Assembly (NCBI GenBank): GCA_963978905.1 | Contig: OZ022258.1 | Location: 36,703,282 to 36,767,281 of the forward strand | Source of the DNA: Trichostrongylus colubriformis | Taxonomy: Eukaryota; Nematoda; Chromadorea; Rhabditida; Trichostrongylidae | Length of the DNA stretch: 64,000 nt | Reading direction: 5' to 3' | Shown here: positions 33,241 through 44,908 of the stretch, piece after piece | Numbering within the stretch: position 1 is the stretch's first letter | Layout of the letters: every line of letters begins with the position of its first letter | Notes under the pieces: model-generated | Database searches by the model: none | What the model saw: only the letters and a program-made list of their open reading frames with translations | Told to the model about the DNA's origin: nothing | Translations under genes and position numbers: made by a program

Positions 33241-36200
33241 AGTTACCGCCCATGTACCCAAAGAAATTCATGCTTCTTCTAAAGTTCTCTGTCTCTAGAA
33301 AGAAGCCTGGTGCGCAAGGAGTGCGCGGTGCAATAGGGGTCATAGGATTCCCAGGTTTTCTCTGCTATCCGTCAACTCCAGCTTCTAGCCAAGTGATGGC
33401 TGTTTCTATTGTTTCAGTCACCCATGCAAAGAATTAAATTACCTCAAAAGCAAGAGTAACCAACTAAACACCCATTCGTCATTTCCGCTTTCTTGATGTG
33501 GACGGAAGCAATTCGGTTGGATCGTTGATATGTCGAGCGCTACTCACGGTGCTTCCTGCAGCAAAGAACACGCCGTACATAGCTGAAGTGATGTGAAAGC
33601 ACAAGAACTTCGCTTCAGGCAAGGCACATATGCCTTTTCACGTCTTCCGATCTCGAAACTGTTTTAGAAAATGACACCATCGTGAGCAGTGGACTTTGCA
33701 TAAGCGTCACTTTCGATGAAACCTGTTCCATACGTCATGCTCAATGCCGCGCTCTACAGTGATTTATTTGAATGCTCAAACACTCCCAAAAAGTGCCCAT
33801 CTTTAGCATAAGTACAGTTGAATGTAGAATCCTAAATAAAGCGTCCCGAGCCCCTTCCGAACTATAGCAAAAGTTATGTGGAGAGCTTGACTGACGCCAA
33901 GACATGTAACATCTGTTGTGTTCGTGTAGACGTTGAGCTTCGCTGTATGCATCCCTGACTGAATTTTCAAAATATCAGACAAACGAACTCCTCATTGCAC
34001 TGAAGCACCACAGTGCACTAGCCCAAAAGCTCCTCTGATGAGATCAGAAGATATTGATACACTTAGTAGATGATCATGAAATATGTAGCATCTGATGTTC
34101 ATCCTTTTATGCACTAACCGGGATCGCCTGCCATGTAAGATTAGTAGTTCTTCTCTGTTTGGATGACAACTACAAGATTATGGCCCTTCTGAGCATTCGT
34201 GCTATTAGCTTGAGCATTTTTTGGGAAACATTGGAAAGGCTTCCGAGCTATCGCCGAGCGAAAATTCAGAAAATACAAGATCATGAGGAGGACGCACGTA
34301 GCGGATTCACGATCGTGGATGGTCTGTGGTCGTTCTCATCTCTAAGACGGTTTAGAATTGATGACGCTTGAGCAACGAACACTAGGCATTTGACGCTCCC
34401 GTGTACACTGATGCACTACGACTTATCGATACCAAGTCATGAGGTAATTGATCACTCGACTACGTCTTAGTCACCCATCTATATTTCAATAAAAGGAATA
34501 TAGGAAATAGGAAAAATGAAGTAAAGAAGGTGATCTCTAGAGAAGTAGTCTAGCCTCTAATCATTCAGCATTTTGAATTCAACATCTTTATAATGCTCGA
34601 GGTGGAACTTTGTCAAACTGTTATCCTATCAAGAAGGGATTTCAGTGATTAACGATGCAAACCACCTAGTATCATTCATGGCGGATGCACCGGAAGATCA
34701 AGAAGGGGTTCAGCAACGTCTAAGGTTCCAACACCAAGTACCTGACCAAGCGGCTCAGATCACGACTAAGACATAAGTTTAATATGACATATAGTGCAGA
34801 TGAACTTTCACACTGTTCGCCAGTGCATAGTTTGTGAGTGACAAACTTTCCGTTGCACAAGTTCATTTGATAAAGTCTTGGTTAGAAGTACTGTATCTAC
34901 GCTTAACAGGCGGATTCGGAAAAAGTTACTCGTTGTGGTAGGAGTTCCTTGACAAGTATTGCGTGTACCCCACGCATAGAGGAGATTCGAAAATATTTTT
35001 GAAGGAGCTCTCACCTCAGAATCTGTTGAAGGATCTTCTGGTGAATCATGGATCACGAGATGCGGCAACGACACCATCAGAATGAATTTGTTGAATGCTT
35101 TACGGAATGAATAAGTGAACTGTGGCCACACGCAAACTTATCCAGCGCGTGATTTATAGCTCAAGCCCACGCTATATCGGAGACGACGTGTGTGTGAGAT
35201 TAAGTACTGCCCACTCCACACTCTTCCGATCACAACCAACGTAAACAAAATTACGATTTGAGGGTTGAAATAGCGACTTTCTGCCATTAGATAATTTAAT
35301 ATGCGTCACCAAGCCTACACGACCTCGAATTAGGTGGATATTAATAGCTACTGCCTAACTCCCGATCAGTGGATGCTCATCCTTCCGCTCCGTACCTTCG
35401 CACCTCATTCGTGCACACTGTGATAAACGCAGAGATCTAAAAAAGGGAGCACTTTGAGAATGGTTCATCAGAATCTCTCTCAAGACATCACAAACTCATT
35501 TTACTAAACGATTTGCTTGCATCAGCGCTCGGTATGTCTTTGCGTAACCCACCAGCCGCCTTATATGTATTAGGATGTAGTGGAATACATCCTTTTTTTA
35601 ATGTTTTAAAAGTGTCTTTACACCATAAATTAGGCTTCAGTTTTTCAAAAGCAATTTGGTATTTATGTATTTATATTGATATATCGAATAGAACTTTCAA
35701 TATTTGCAAATTGAATTTTTGAATGTGGGTTTTTTTTCAAAATAAGTGGAAAATAAGATAAAATGATATATATTAAGTGAGAGATAAAATTTAGTAAAAT
35801 ATATAATGAAAAGCAGCTGCGACTTCTCTGACAACGTCGTTTGCGTTGGTCCAGGCGACACTTGTGAAGAAGAAACAATCGAAGTTCTCAAGAAATCTTC
35901 TTCGGATATTCGATCTTCAACCTCACAAGTACAGAGGTTGAAATAATCCAAAGTGACTGTCAGTTTGCACTGGGTCATATCTCTCTGAGTCTCGCCCACC
36001 CGTGGGGTGAATGTCGCAAAAACTATCCTACGACCTTACATCACGCAGTGATCATCAGCATATTTGGCTAAAAATGCTTCTTATACTTCACCTCGAAACA
36101 GTTACAGACGTCTTGAACAAGACTCGAAGCTAACCTCTCATTCTTATGCAGTCCTGCTTCTTCCAAGTCTCTTATCAATCACCCATGTCCTCGGCTACAT

Positions 36201-37576
36201 TTAAAGGCACATTCCAGAATTATTGATGTATTACAGCTCCCACCGCGGTCAAATAGTTCGGCTTACAGCCAGTAAGTCTACATTTACCGAGACGTTGGTT
36301 TCAGTTCCTGGAGCGTGCAGAGCCGCTGGCAACCGCAGCAACAACGTAACGTGGCAAATGAATTTGTGTGATAATATATGATAAGGAAGAGATGCCAATG
36401 ATAAAGGGACGTTAACATAAAGAAACAGGTAATATCCAAGGGCTCTTAATGATACCATCCAGCGAAAATTTAAAGGCTCGTTCTCGCGCGGTTATCTCGT
36501 CCAATGCCAAATGTCAGGACGCCCTGGTTTTGCCATTTTCGGAGAATTCGTGCGGATTTTTCTTTATCACCGTATTCCTTGACACCTGTTATTTCATAAT
36601 GCAGCGCTTTAACCCACTCAAGGTAATCTAGGTAACCCTCAAGGTAACCCAAGGTAAGGAATACGCCTTTGAATTTGAACTTTTGTTGGATAGAACCACC
36701 GAATGAGGTCGAATCCGCTGATGTCCTGCAGTATCGCAGTGGTTCCTCCGCAATGTCTCACCGTGATCCAGTTCTATTTCATAAATGGGTAACGAAATTC
36801 TATTATAATCACCTTTCGCTTGTCGTCTGGCGCCCGCAACCTTTGCACGCGTCGTCTAGTCTCCTCCTTCTAGCAAGGTTCACTGCACTCCTCAGGGAAC
36901 TTTACACTTTCCAGGGCTGGAACACAAAGAAACTCGTATTGCCGTTTCAGAGCTCTTTTGAGTAGGTATGACCGATGAGTCGGCGATTGGTTGAATATCA
37001 GCACGAATAGTTGACAAGAAAAGCTTGAGAGTGTCTTCCATAGTATTTCTAGCTAAATCAGTTTTTGGGGCAACAGAGCAATAGTTTTGTGACACCTTTG
37101 TTTTTCATGTATAAAGATGGTTCTGCCACGAGATTATAATAGGTTCATAGGCAAGCATCGATACCGCCAATAAACCACACGTCCAAAAGACCACAATTTA
37201 TTGGCGCATCACCTCAACGGGTAATTAAACAGTGGCATACATCCAATAAAAAAATTAACCCGCTAATCAAAGATAAAAATAATCTTCGATAAGTGTAATT
37301 CTCAATCTTCAATGTCAAGGCACAAAATGGGAGTTATTAGGGAATGAGTTGATCGAGCAGAAAAAAAGTGAAGGAGTCAGAGAGCTTCAGCAGTGAATTA
37401 GAGTGTGGCGCATAGCTCAGGAGTGCGCATAATAGGGGGAATCGTGCGCAACTTCTATGTGGTGCTTCAGGAATGACTGAGCCGGCGCCGAGCGATTTCT
37501 GAAATGTCACGTTTTCTTACGGTATTATATATACTGTTTATGCTAGTGGAAGATACGTTCTAGCGATAAAGCCAAG
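33241..37576. other. Mostly gene-free stretch with one exon candidate
   Basis: Apart from the exon candidate at 35015-35119, I see only short frames. Possible but weak minus-strand exons lie near 35880-35999 and 36960-37095. Composition is AT-rich. Confidence 0.35.
35015..35119 (-). CDS. Possible internal exon of an unrecognised gene
   Basis: The 105-base exon has a CCACAG acceptor and a GAG/GTGAGAG donor and encodes 35 residues in one frame (FTYSFRKAFNKF... ending STDSE). The FRKAFNKF pattern is reminiscent of the intracellular tail after the seventh helix of some receptors. That is only a resemblance, and I found no membrane exons nearby. Confidence 0.35.
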
Positions 37577-39390
37577 CTAAGCTACTTTATTATCTGATGG
37601 GGCATTCCATCCTGCCCCACGATACTGCAAACTCGCGTAGGAGTCGCGATACTCCCAGCCCGAAAAAATGGAAGAAAAGGGTCGGGAGCTGGTCGATATG
37701 CAAAGTGATTCCAAGCGCGAATCCCAAAAGGGGCTAGTCTTCACCAAAATTCCTCCAATTGGGCTATACTCCTTCTTCGACCTTCGGATGCCCAGAAGAG
37801 CACGGAGTTGAGCGCAATAATCTGGACAGTCGCACAATGCACTATGATGGCCAAGATCACGACAGTAGAGGCAGACTGTAGGATATTCTTTGCAGAGAGT
37901 CCCTTTCGAACAGATGAGTTCGAGACACCGCTTGCATCTATTGGTGGACTCTATGGGCTGTCTCGCTGACTTACACGTTCCGCACAGCCGTGCGATAGTC
38001 CGGATAATGGGACCTGTGGCATGACAGAAGGCGCATCTCATATAGCGCTCATGGGCTCTGATTTGCCCATGAAAACTTTCAAGGAAGGTAGATATAATCC
38101 TTGTCCAAGTCGCGCAGAAATTCCTCAAAGCTACGAAGTGCTCATGGCGCTTCTGATCCCCTCCTCAATTCCAATCACCATTTGCCCTTCGTATTCTCTC
38201 TCGGGAAGGTCATCGGTAGCCTCTGCGTGATTATTGTCCCTCATCAATATATCTTCGTCGACTCCTCATTTTCCGCTTCCATGTTTCCGTCATCATCCGC
38301 TTCTCCAACAGGTGCTTCAACGAACTTTTTTTCAGGAATCTCATCTTCCAACATTTGCTTCGACAGGTTCCTCAAGGAATTTTTATTCGGCGTCTTCCGG
38401 GTTCCCGAGTTCGTCAACTCCTTCCATGAAGTTTACAAAATGAAGTTTACGATTTCCATGATGAATATCGCTTTCTTCATGATTTCCACGGATTTCCTCG
38501 GTGCCGCTCCGTGTCCGTTCCGTGATATGTTGCAGATTACCGTGGATTGAGAAAGTACCCGAGGTTATCAATACGTCCATTGGGGAATCTTTAAATTCGC
38601 GATGAGTTGCTCAAAATACGTGAATGTGCTGCGCATTGAGCTTCTATGTGTATGGTACCCAGGGTCGAATGGAGAGAGATAAGCTTCTGCATGTAACCAG
38701 AAATGACATATTCTGTAAAGGCCACATCAGCAGGGATGAGGCGTGCCGTTTTATTAGCCGCTGAAATGACTGGGGGCGTATGTAAGTGCACTTCATGCTT
38801 CGCGTCTGCCCCTGTGTCCATTAAAATTTCCACATCCTTCCATTCATCCTGTGCGGTGTCTCTTACTTGCGCTACCCCAGTAGTCAGTATAGGAAGACAC
38901 TGCTGTGATGCTTCGGGTTGTTCCGTTGTTCTCTTGTTACGTCACCGTCATGCGAAGAGGCAAGGACTGTATGCACCAGTAGAGGGACCCGCCGGTTGTT
39001 CCAGTATTGCGGGATCTTCGCAGGAACCATTTTCTGATATATGCACATTTGCTAGACTAGGCCCCTTGACCCGCTGCTCTTCCACATTTCTAGCCACTTT
39101 CTTGTTTTGGTCTAGAAGTATCTTTGATTTATAGGAGAAGAGCTTCTTTTGGGCGGTATTGGTTGTTGGCAAGCAAACGAGCGAGTTTTTTGAGCCTTCC
39201 AAGGACATAGGGTGCGGCGATGTTTTTTCCCATTACAATTTCTGCAACCCCTCTCTGTGACCACTGGTGCGGAAGTGCTTCACTGTTCCACAGTTGAGGC
39301 AGCGATTGGTGCTCCGAAATAACTTACTATGCTCTTCTATGGCAGCGCATTTAGTGCATGCTATAGACTTGTGATTAGTAGAGTAAGCGT
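37577..39390 (-). pseudogene. LTR-retroelement gag/protease remnant
   Basis: Several minus-strand frames carry retroelement hallmarks but are broken. At about 39390-39250 there is a Cys/His cluster (CTKC...CLNC...). At about 38833-38720 an LMDTGAD motif marks a retropepsin-like aspartic protease, followed at 38580 by a degenerate MDVLITSG stretch where such proteases end. At 38060-37840 a second Cys-rich region has several CxxC pairs and a CxxCxxxGHHSxxCxCP knuckle. No reverse transcriptase is present. It may belong to a BEL/Pao-type element. It is distinct from the LTR element further right. Confidence 0.5.
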
Positions 39391-39567
39391 GCACGCCAAG
39401 CGAAAGGTGCTTTCATGTGCTTCTGCCTTTAGACATTGAGTTTACTAACTTTATCCTTAAAACATAAAATTGTACATAAAAGAGCTAAAGGTGTCGCCAA
39501 AGAGAACTGCGAGAAAAGGCATAAAGGTAAAGCGCATAACCGAATCACTGACGAGAATACATGGTAA

Positions 39568-40022
39568 GGCCGTTCATACTTTGCGCACCGACGCCGTCAC
39601 CGGCGGCGTTAATTCGACGTCACGCAAACTCACGCCGGGACGGTCAAACTCACGCAACACGCAACCATTTACCCGCCGCCGCCGACGGCGTCCATAGATA
39701 ATGCGCAGCGTATGCAAAATTCTTGACCCAATCACACTACAGTATGGTGATTGTGGCCGCTTTGAATCTTGGCGCTGTGCCAATACTCGAAGTGGTCACG
39801 ATCACCATATTGGCACACCAAGATTCGAAGCGGCCACAATCACCATACTGTAGTGTGATTGGGTCAAGAATTTTGCAAACGCTGCGCATTATCTATGGAC
39901 GCCGTCGTCGGTGGCGAGCAAATGGTTGCGTGAGTTTGACGTCAAATCGACGCACGTGAAGGCGTCAAATAGACGCCGTCGCCGCCGGTGACGGCGTCGG
40001 TGCGCAAAGTATGAGAGCGGCC
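39568..40022. repeat. PIF/Harbinger-like MITE, 455 bp
   Basis: The ends GGCCGTTCATACTTTGCGCA and TGCGCAAAGTATGAGAGCGGCC are inverted repeats flanked by TAA (39565-39567, 40023-40025). A second inner inverted repeat (39718-39772 with 39819-39877) contains TTGACCCAATCACACTACAG and its complement. It has no coding capacity. The 74-bp palindrome at 2885-2958 shares its termini and a TTA duplication. Confidence 0.8.
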
Positions 40023-40339
40023 TAAGATATCATAAAGAGATCTTCTGGGTTGATTGCTGTCGATCGTCGCCCAGGGATCGAGAAGGACGGTTTCGAGCGT
40101 CCTCGGACCGTACAGGCAGCTGTCTCCCTCAAGCCTCGCATCCTCCTTACGCCATACCCTGCAATGTTCAGATGAGTCATAGGAAACATCCCAGGGAGAA
40201 ACACCCGTTCGCTACTGACGCGGCGCATCCCTTAACCTCCCCTTTCACCCCAACTCCGTCCCGGACTAAAAAACGATATATATATAGTATATATAATAAG
40301 GGGAAAGATAGGGAAAAGGAACTGGCTCACCGTGTTTGT

Positions 40340-41932
40340 CTAGATGAGGCCGAAGAACCTCGTGAGCATGTCCTGGGGCACGACGGCGTTCAGCGAGTCG
40401 GCACACTCCATGACGCACTTCCAGGAGGGGACCTTCCTTAGCGAGTCAGCGTGGCCGAAGATAAACTGCTCCTGGCGGCAGCGGGAGATGGCGACGTTCA
40501 GGCGGTGGTAGTCGTCAAGAAGTCGGCCGTATCTGGAGAAAAGTGTGTTCTTGTAGTCAATAAGAGGACAACTCCCTTATCGCGTTCTTGAACGGAGTCG
40601 ACCATTGTCAGCTCTATGGCGAGTGCTGCCAGCGGCTCCTGCAGGCGACGATACTGTTCCCGGTAAAAAGTGATTACGCAGATAGCCGCCGCAGGATGTC
40701 CTTGCGGAAGAGCTTGCGAATAACCATCCTGCAGGTGTTGGCCTCGATCTCGTTATAATATTATTTGTTAGCCGCGCGTGCGGACTTGCCCAAGCGGTCG
40801 ATGAAGGCGAAGGGTACGTACGGCGTAGGAAACCTTATTTTGGAGATGAGCACCTGCCGAGCAGCTGCGGGAGAGGCGCTGACTAGTGCTCTTTTGTACG
40901 CGACGCGGTTGGGGAGTTCCACCAGCTCCGGGTGGGCGCGGAAGGTGGTGACCAAGGAAGCCACCGGTACGGCGGGCGCCTGGAGCAGGATGCTCATTAC
41001 GCTGCGAGCACCATGCAGGACGGGATTCGATTCCCGGGGGCACTTCGCATGGGGGACGAGCTGGTGAACGTCGCCAATGTACACATGCCGGGCGTCACGA
41101 AGCCGGCCCACGACGGCAAGAAGTGCTGGCTCCGGTATTTGGGAGGCTTCATCCCCGATGACTGTGAGGAAAGTGCGGGGTGAATATGCCAGTCCTACCC
41201 GCTGTAGAATTTAATAGAGACGTGGTTGGCATGCAAGGGACTGACAGGCGGTGGACTGCGAACATTATGCGGACCATGCGCTTTAGAGTAGGGGAGATAA
41301 AGCGCTCCAAAATCTCGTATTCTTCGTTGGCTTCTTCAGACATCTCCGAGACCTGTTTTCCCCAACCAGGGTCTTACCTGTGCCAAAGGCGGCTTGGATC
41401 GCCACGAGCGGCATGTTAGCGGCACCGATGTGCACAGCGTCGTGCTGATCTGCGGTCACAATGACCGAACGGTCGTTGACCGTGAAGCTGCCGTGTGCGT
41501 CCGCCGGTGGAGGCATGTTCCGGAGGTAGGGCTCATCGCTTGTGCCCAGGGGTTTCTTGCCGTGAATAATGTCCGTAACCTCGTAGCCGACGAAGAAAGC
41601 ATAGAGGTCAGCGAACATGGGCCAAAGGTCCTGCACAGAGAGTGGTGGTTATGGGTGAAGGCCTGTACCACAGCATCCAAAGTTTTTTGCTGGGGGAGAG
41701 CCTTGACTTGTATGACCTCAAAGACTGGCACCCGTGAGGCACATGCGGCACAGCGGCCTGTACCCCACCCCGTCCCGTGGGTCATATCGGTAAGCTGAAA
41801 TTGTACACGCAGACGGAACCACTGCGGAGTGGCCACCGTGGCAGTTACCCAATGCGAACGACGGTCATCATCGGCAGCGTCTACGGCCGCTAGAACCGAG
41901 CACGCCGCGTCACATATTTTAGCTAAATGTTG
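40340..41932 (-). pseudogene. SF1 (UPF1-like) helicase gene, C-terminal part of interrupted gene
   Basis: Superfamily 1 helicases of the UPF1/DNA2-NAM7 type unwind nucleic acids with ATP. On the minus strand this part shows a CxxC-containing upstream region (about 41770), motif I GTGKT (41370), motif II DEAS (41150), motif III GDVHQL (41080), FRAHPELVELPN (40930), and motif VI LNVAISRCRQEQF (40480), with a TAG stop at 40342-40340. Frame changes occur near 41660, 41190 and between 40760 and 40480. These are single-base indels, assembly errors, or tiny introns. The left LTR of the element at 41938 abuts it, and the N-terminal part resumes at 50362. Whether it was a host gene or part of an older element is unknown. 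Confidence 0.8.
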
Positions 41933-41937
41933 CTTAG

Positions 41938-42269
41938 GTCAGATGTGTGCTCAAGCGCACACTAGCAGCTGTCTGTTCTGTGCCATATACAGTACAAATA
42001 CACGGTAGAACATAGTCATATATCGGTTCAAACATGCTGCCTGATGGGCCACAGAATCTCCAGTATCACACAATACAGAATCTAGTCGACGAAGGGAAGG
42101 CGCCGAGCCCGAGGCTGGCAGGTCGACGATGTCGCTGTCGTCCATAATGACGAAATCCGCGAGCTCTTCTCTCCCCCTCGTTGACGCCGCGCTCTGAAAT
42201 GTTCAACATTATCGAAGAACTGTAACAAGCTAATATTGATCTTCCCATAAACATCCCACGTCTTATACA
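41938..42269 (-). repeat. 3' LTR
   Basis: This is the 332-bp direct repeat. On the minus strand it starts TGTATAAGACG directly after a polypurine tract and ends ACACATCTGAC at the CTAAG duplication. A TATAA occurs at its very start, which is mutated in the other LTR. Confidence 0.85.
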
Positions 42270-42281
42270 CCTCCCCCTTTC
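42270..42281 (-). promoter_or_regulatory. Polypurine tract
   Basis: GAAAGGGGGAGG on the minus strand ends exactly where the 3' LTR begins with TG. This is the expected position of the plus-strand primer of reverse transcription. Confidence 0.75.
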
Positions 42282-42559
42282 ATCCAGAACGTCCGCCATC
42301 GGACGATGCAATCTATCCAAAATACCAAGATGAGAAAAAAAAGAAAAAAGGAATGAAAGGTAATATAAACTGGGTGTGTATGTAATTTGGTAAACAGAAA
42401 ATGAAATAATGGGTGTAAATGAGGAAAATATGAGATGGTAGAAAAGAGAAAAGAAAGAATATATAACATGCATTGTTATGAAGGGAAACTATTATAGATT
42501 CCAAAGGAATGTAAAGAAGGAAAAAAAGGGAAAAAATAACGAAGTGTTCTAACCTTCGT
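42282..42559. other. 3' untranslated part of the LTR element
   Basis: This is AT-rich DNA with AGAAAAAAAAG-like purine runs between the helicase stop and the polypurine tract. I see no gene. Confidence 0.5.
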
Positions 42560-44350
42560 TTACGCGAAGATGTCGGGAAGCAGGGACGTCTCGACGATCG
42601 CATCGTTGTCTCCGGTCCAATCGATCCAGTTGGGAAGCGTCCTAAGAGCACGCAGCCATCCTAGAACAAACTGCCCATGCTTATACATGTCAGCACCGCG
42701 TTCATGCGTTGGATGTCATTGAGGAAATCCCCAGTGGCGGTGGTGATATCTGTGTGCGTGGTCAGGACGATCACAACGTCCATTTCGCGACCTGGACTGA
42801 GTCGACAGTATGGACGGGAATCCCCAATCGATCCGCGTGCTCCTCAAGCCGCAGCTGCTGTTCCTTGTAGAAGGAGATGACCCCGATGGAGGAAGCGGGA
42901 ATATCCCGGGGCAGGAGGGCCCTGGGTAGGTCGCGGCAGCAATTTTCCTCTGCTTCGTTGTAGTACGACGTGGACGACGCGGTGTACGAGATCCCACGCC
43001 CGTTGACCAGGAAAAACGGGACGTCCGGGTTCGGCAAAGAGAGAATCAGACCACTGAGCCTGTGCGCTGGCGTTCTGCTGATCAGGGCCCCGTCATACAC
43101 GAGCGTGTTGGGCAACTCGTTTAGAGCAGGGTGAGCGCGGAATGTGGGCACCAGCGGAGCAGTGATACGTCTTTCCTCATCAAAAGACTCATGACTCCTC
43201 GTCCGCCGAGTTGCGCGGCCAATGAATTCCGCGGGCACCGGAGATGAGGCTGGAGCTGATGAACGTCTCCGATGTAGATATGCCGACTAAGCGGAATCCG
43301 CGTCAGGAGTGAAACGAAGACGGGTTCCGGAATTTGTGACGCCTCGTCCACGATGATGGCACGACAGCAAGCGAAAGCTTCGTGGAAAAGTCCTCCTGGT
43401 TTAGTGGTATTCACTAACGAAGCCATGCAGATGATGGCCGGGAACTCTAGCCGGAGTAAGATGGCCACTGCGCGTTCGGTCGCTTCCGGGTTGAACATTT
43501 CCGCGACTCGGTATTCCTCGCGTTCGTCGTCAGGTGGACCGTCCGCTGCGGATGGAACAAGAATGTCTCTATGAGACGGCGGACCCGCTGGTAACGGCGG
43601 AGACGCCGAGCCTCCTGAGGCATGAGTGAGTCGGAATATTTGGCCAATAGACTCTGTAGGACTGAGTGGGGATCCACGGGCATCGTTGGGGCGTCCTCCT
43701 CCAGCGAGGTGTCGGCCACGAACCAGAGGATGAGCAGGTGGTCAAACTCGTCCAACTCCAAGAGAGTGTCGGTAAACTGGGCATCTGCCACATTCGTTGT
43801 TCACGAGCTGGCCAGGCTGCGCCAGCCGCGCCGCGATCATCGCGCCAACCACAGTCTTGCCGGTACCGTACGCCGCCTGTATGGCCTTGACGGGATAATT
43901 CTCCATACCCATACGTACTGCTCGCGCCTGATCTGGACGGAGCTGCAATCGCCGGCCCTCAGGGTTACCGCTAGGTCGTCCGGGGGTGGTGGAGAGTGTG
44001 CTTGAGACGGACGGTCGTTGCCCAAGATGTGGAAGAATGGACTGACTAGCTATGGTGATCCCGGCGCCCGTGTCTACGAGCGCAAGCATGTGCACCCCAT
44101 TAGCCCGAACTGAGATTTGGGTGACGAAAAACGGCAACGGGCTGTCCACGGACATAACCGCCGTAGGGACGAGAGATGCCCGAGGCGGCCAGGACGACGA
44201 TGTGTCGATTTGGATCCGAGATACGTTGAGGTCAAGGGCTGACGTCCATCGACCGTCAGCAAGGGCATCATGGGCCTCCGAGGCGTGTTGGTAGCTAACG
44301 GTTCCGACTCCGTTCCATAAATGGTACTGTACCAATTGGGGGCACACCAC
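42560..44350 (-). pseudogene. Aspartic protease motif joined to SF1 helicase, frameshifted
   Basis: The minus-strand frame from 44350 contains a LALVDTGAGITIAS motif near 44070, the active-site turn of retropepsins, but lacks the C-terminal half of such a protease. In the same frame, after about 40 residues, comes helicase motif I (AYGTGKTVVGA, 43860). Other frames carry motif II IIVDEASQIPEP (43340), GDVHQLQPH (43270), FRAHPALNELPN (43130), VHTVDSVQ (42790) and [13 protein letters not shown] (42725), to a TAA stop at 42562-42560. It is the same helicase family as the interrupted gene at 40340-41932. It lacks that gene's long N-terminal region. At least four frame breaks are seen. Confidence 0.8.
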
Positions 44351-44362
44351 TTCAGGTATAAT

Positions 44363-44908
44363 TTAAAGACACTGTTAGGGGTAATGTGGGTGATAAGAAA
44401 TCCCAAAAGGAGTCATTCAGTGAAAAACTACGGGTCTGAAAAGCCTATGCATGGCGAAATCCCCCGCGGAAGGCGCCCCTTGAGCAGTTGCGAAGGCGGC
44501 CTCATAGGGCAAGCCGCCTTGGTTCAGGGCAGCCCGCCTCCAGACGACGTGATTAATGGTTGGTCACGGCGAGGTTGGTCAAGGAGATCGGCAGGATTGA
44601 AAGTATCGCAGCGCGCTTTCTCACTTTTAACTTGAAGCCCACCACATGAAAATAGATGCTGTCGCATTTCCGAGCACTCCTTCATGTTAACGTCCTAGTA
44701 ATGCCAATGGAAAACCTATGCGGACTACCCGCCTCTTGACGGAAAGGTCGTCCGCGCCTAGAAATAACGGTGGGAAGGGGTCCTATTTCTCGGGTTTTTG
44801 GCCATTTCCATCCGTTTTTTCTCCACTATTCTGTTACTAGGCATCTCGGCTTCCATATTCACTACTACTTTTACTTTTCGTCCGAATCTTCCCTAGGGCT
44901 GCCTCTAA
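44363..44908 (-). repeat. MITE family A, copy 4, inside the LTR element
   Basis: It runs from TTAAAGACACTGTTAGGGG to CCCTAGGGCTGCCTCTAAA, the reverse orientation of the copy at 14249-14790, which it matches most closely. It lies between the envelope-like region and the protease motif, so it inserted after or during the life of the LTR element. Confidence 0.75.

Noticed and set aside
41615..41665. A ~44-base intron in the interrupted helicase gene (GTACAG ... GTGCAG)
   Set aside because: A single-base frameshift explains the frame change equally well, the donor is weak, and a similar frame change near 41190 aligns better as an indel when compared with the other helicase copy.
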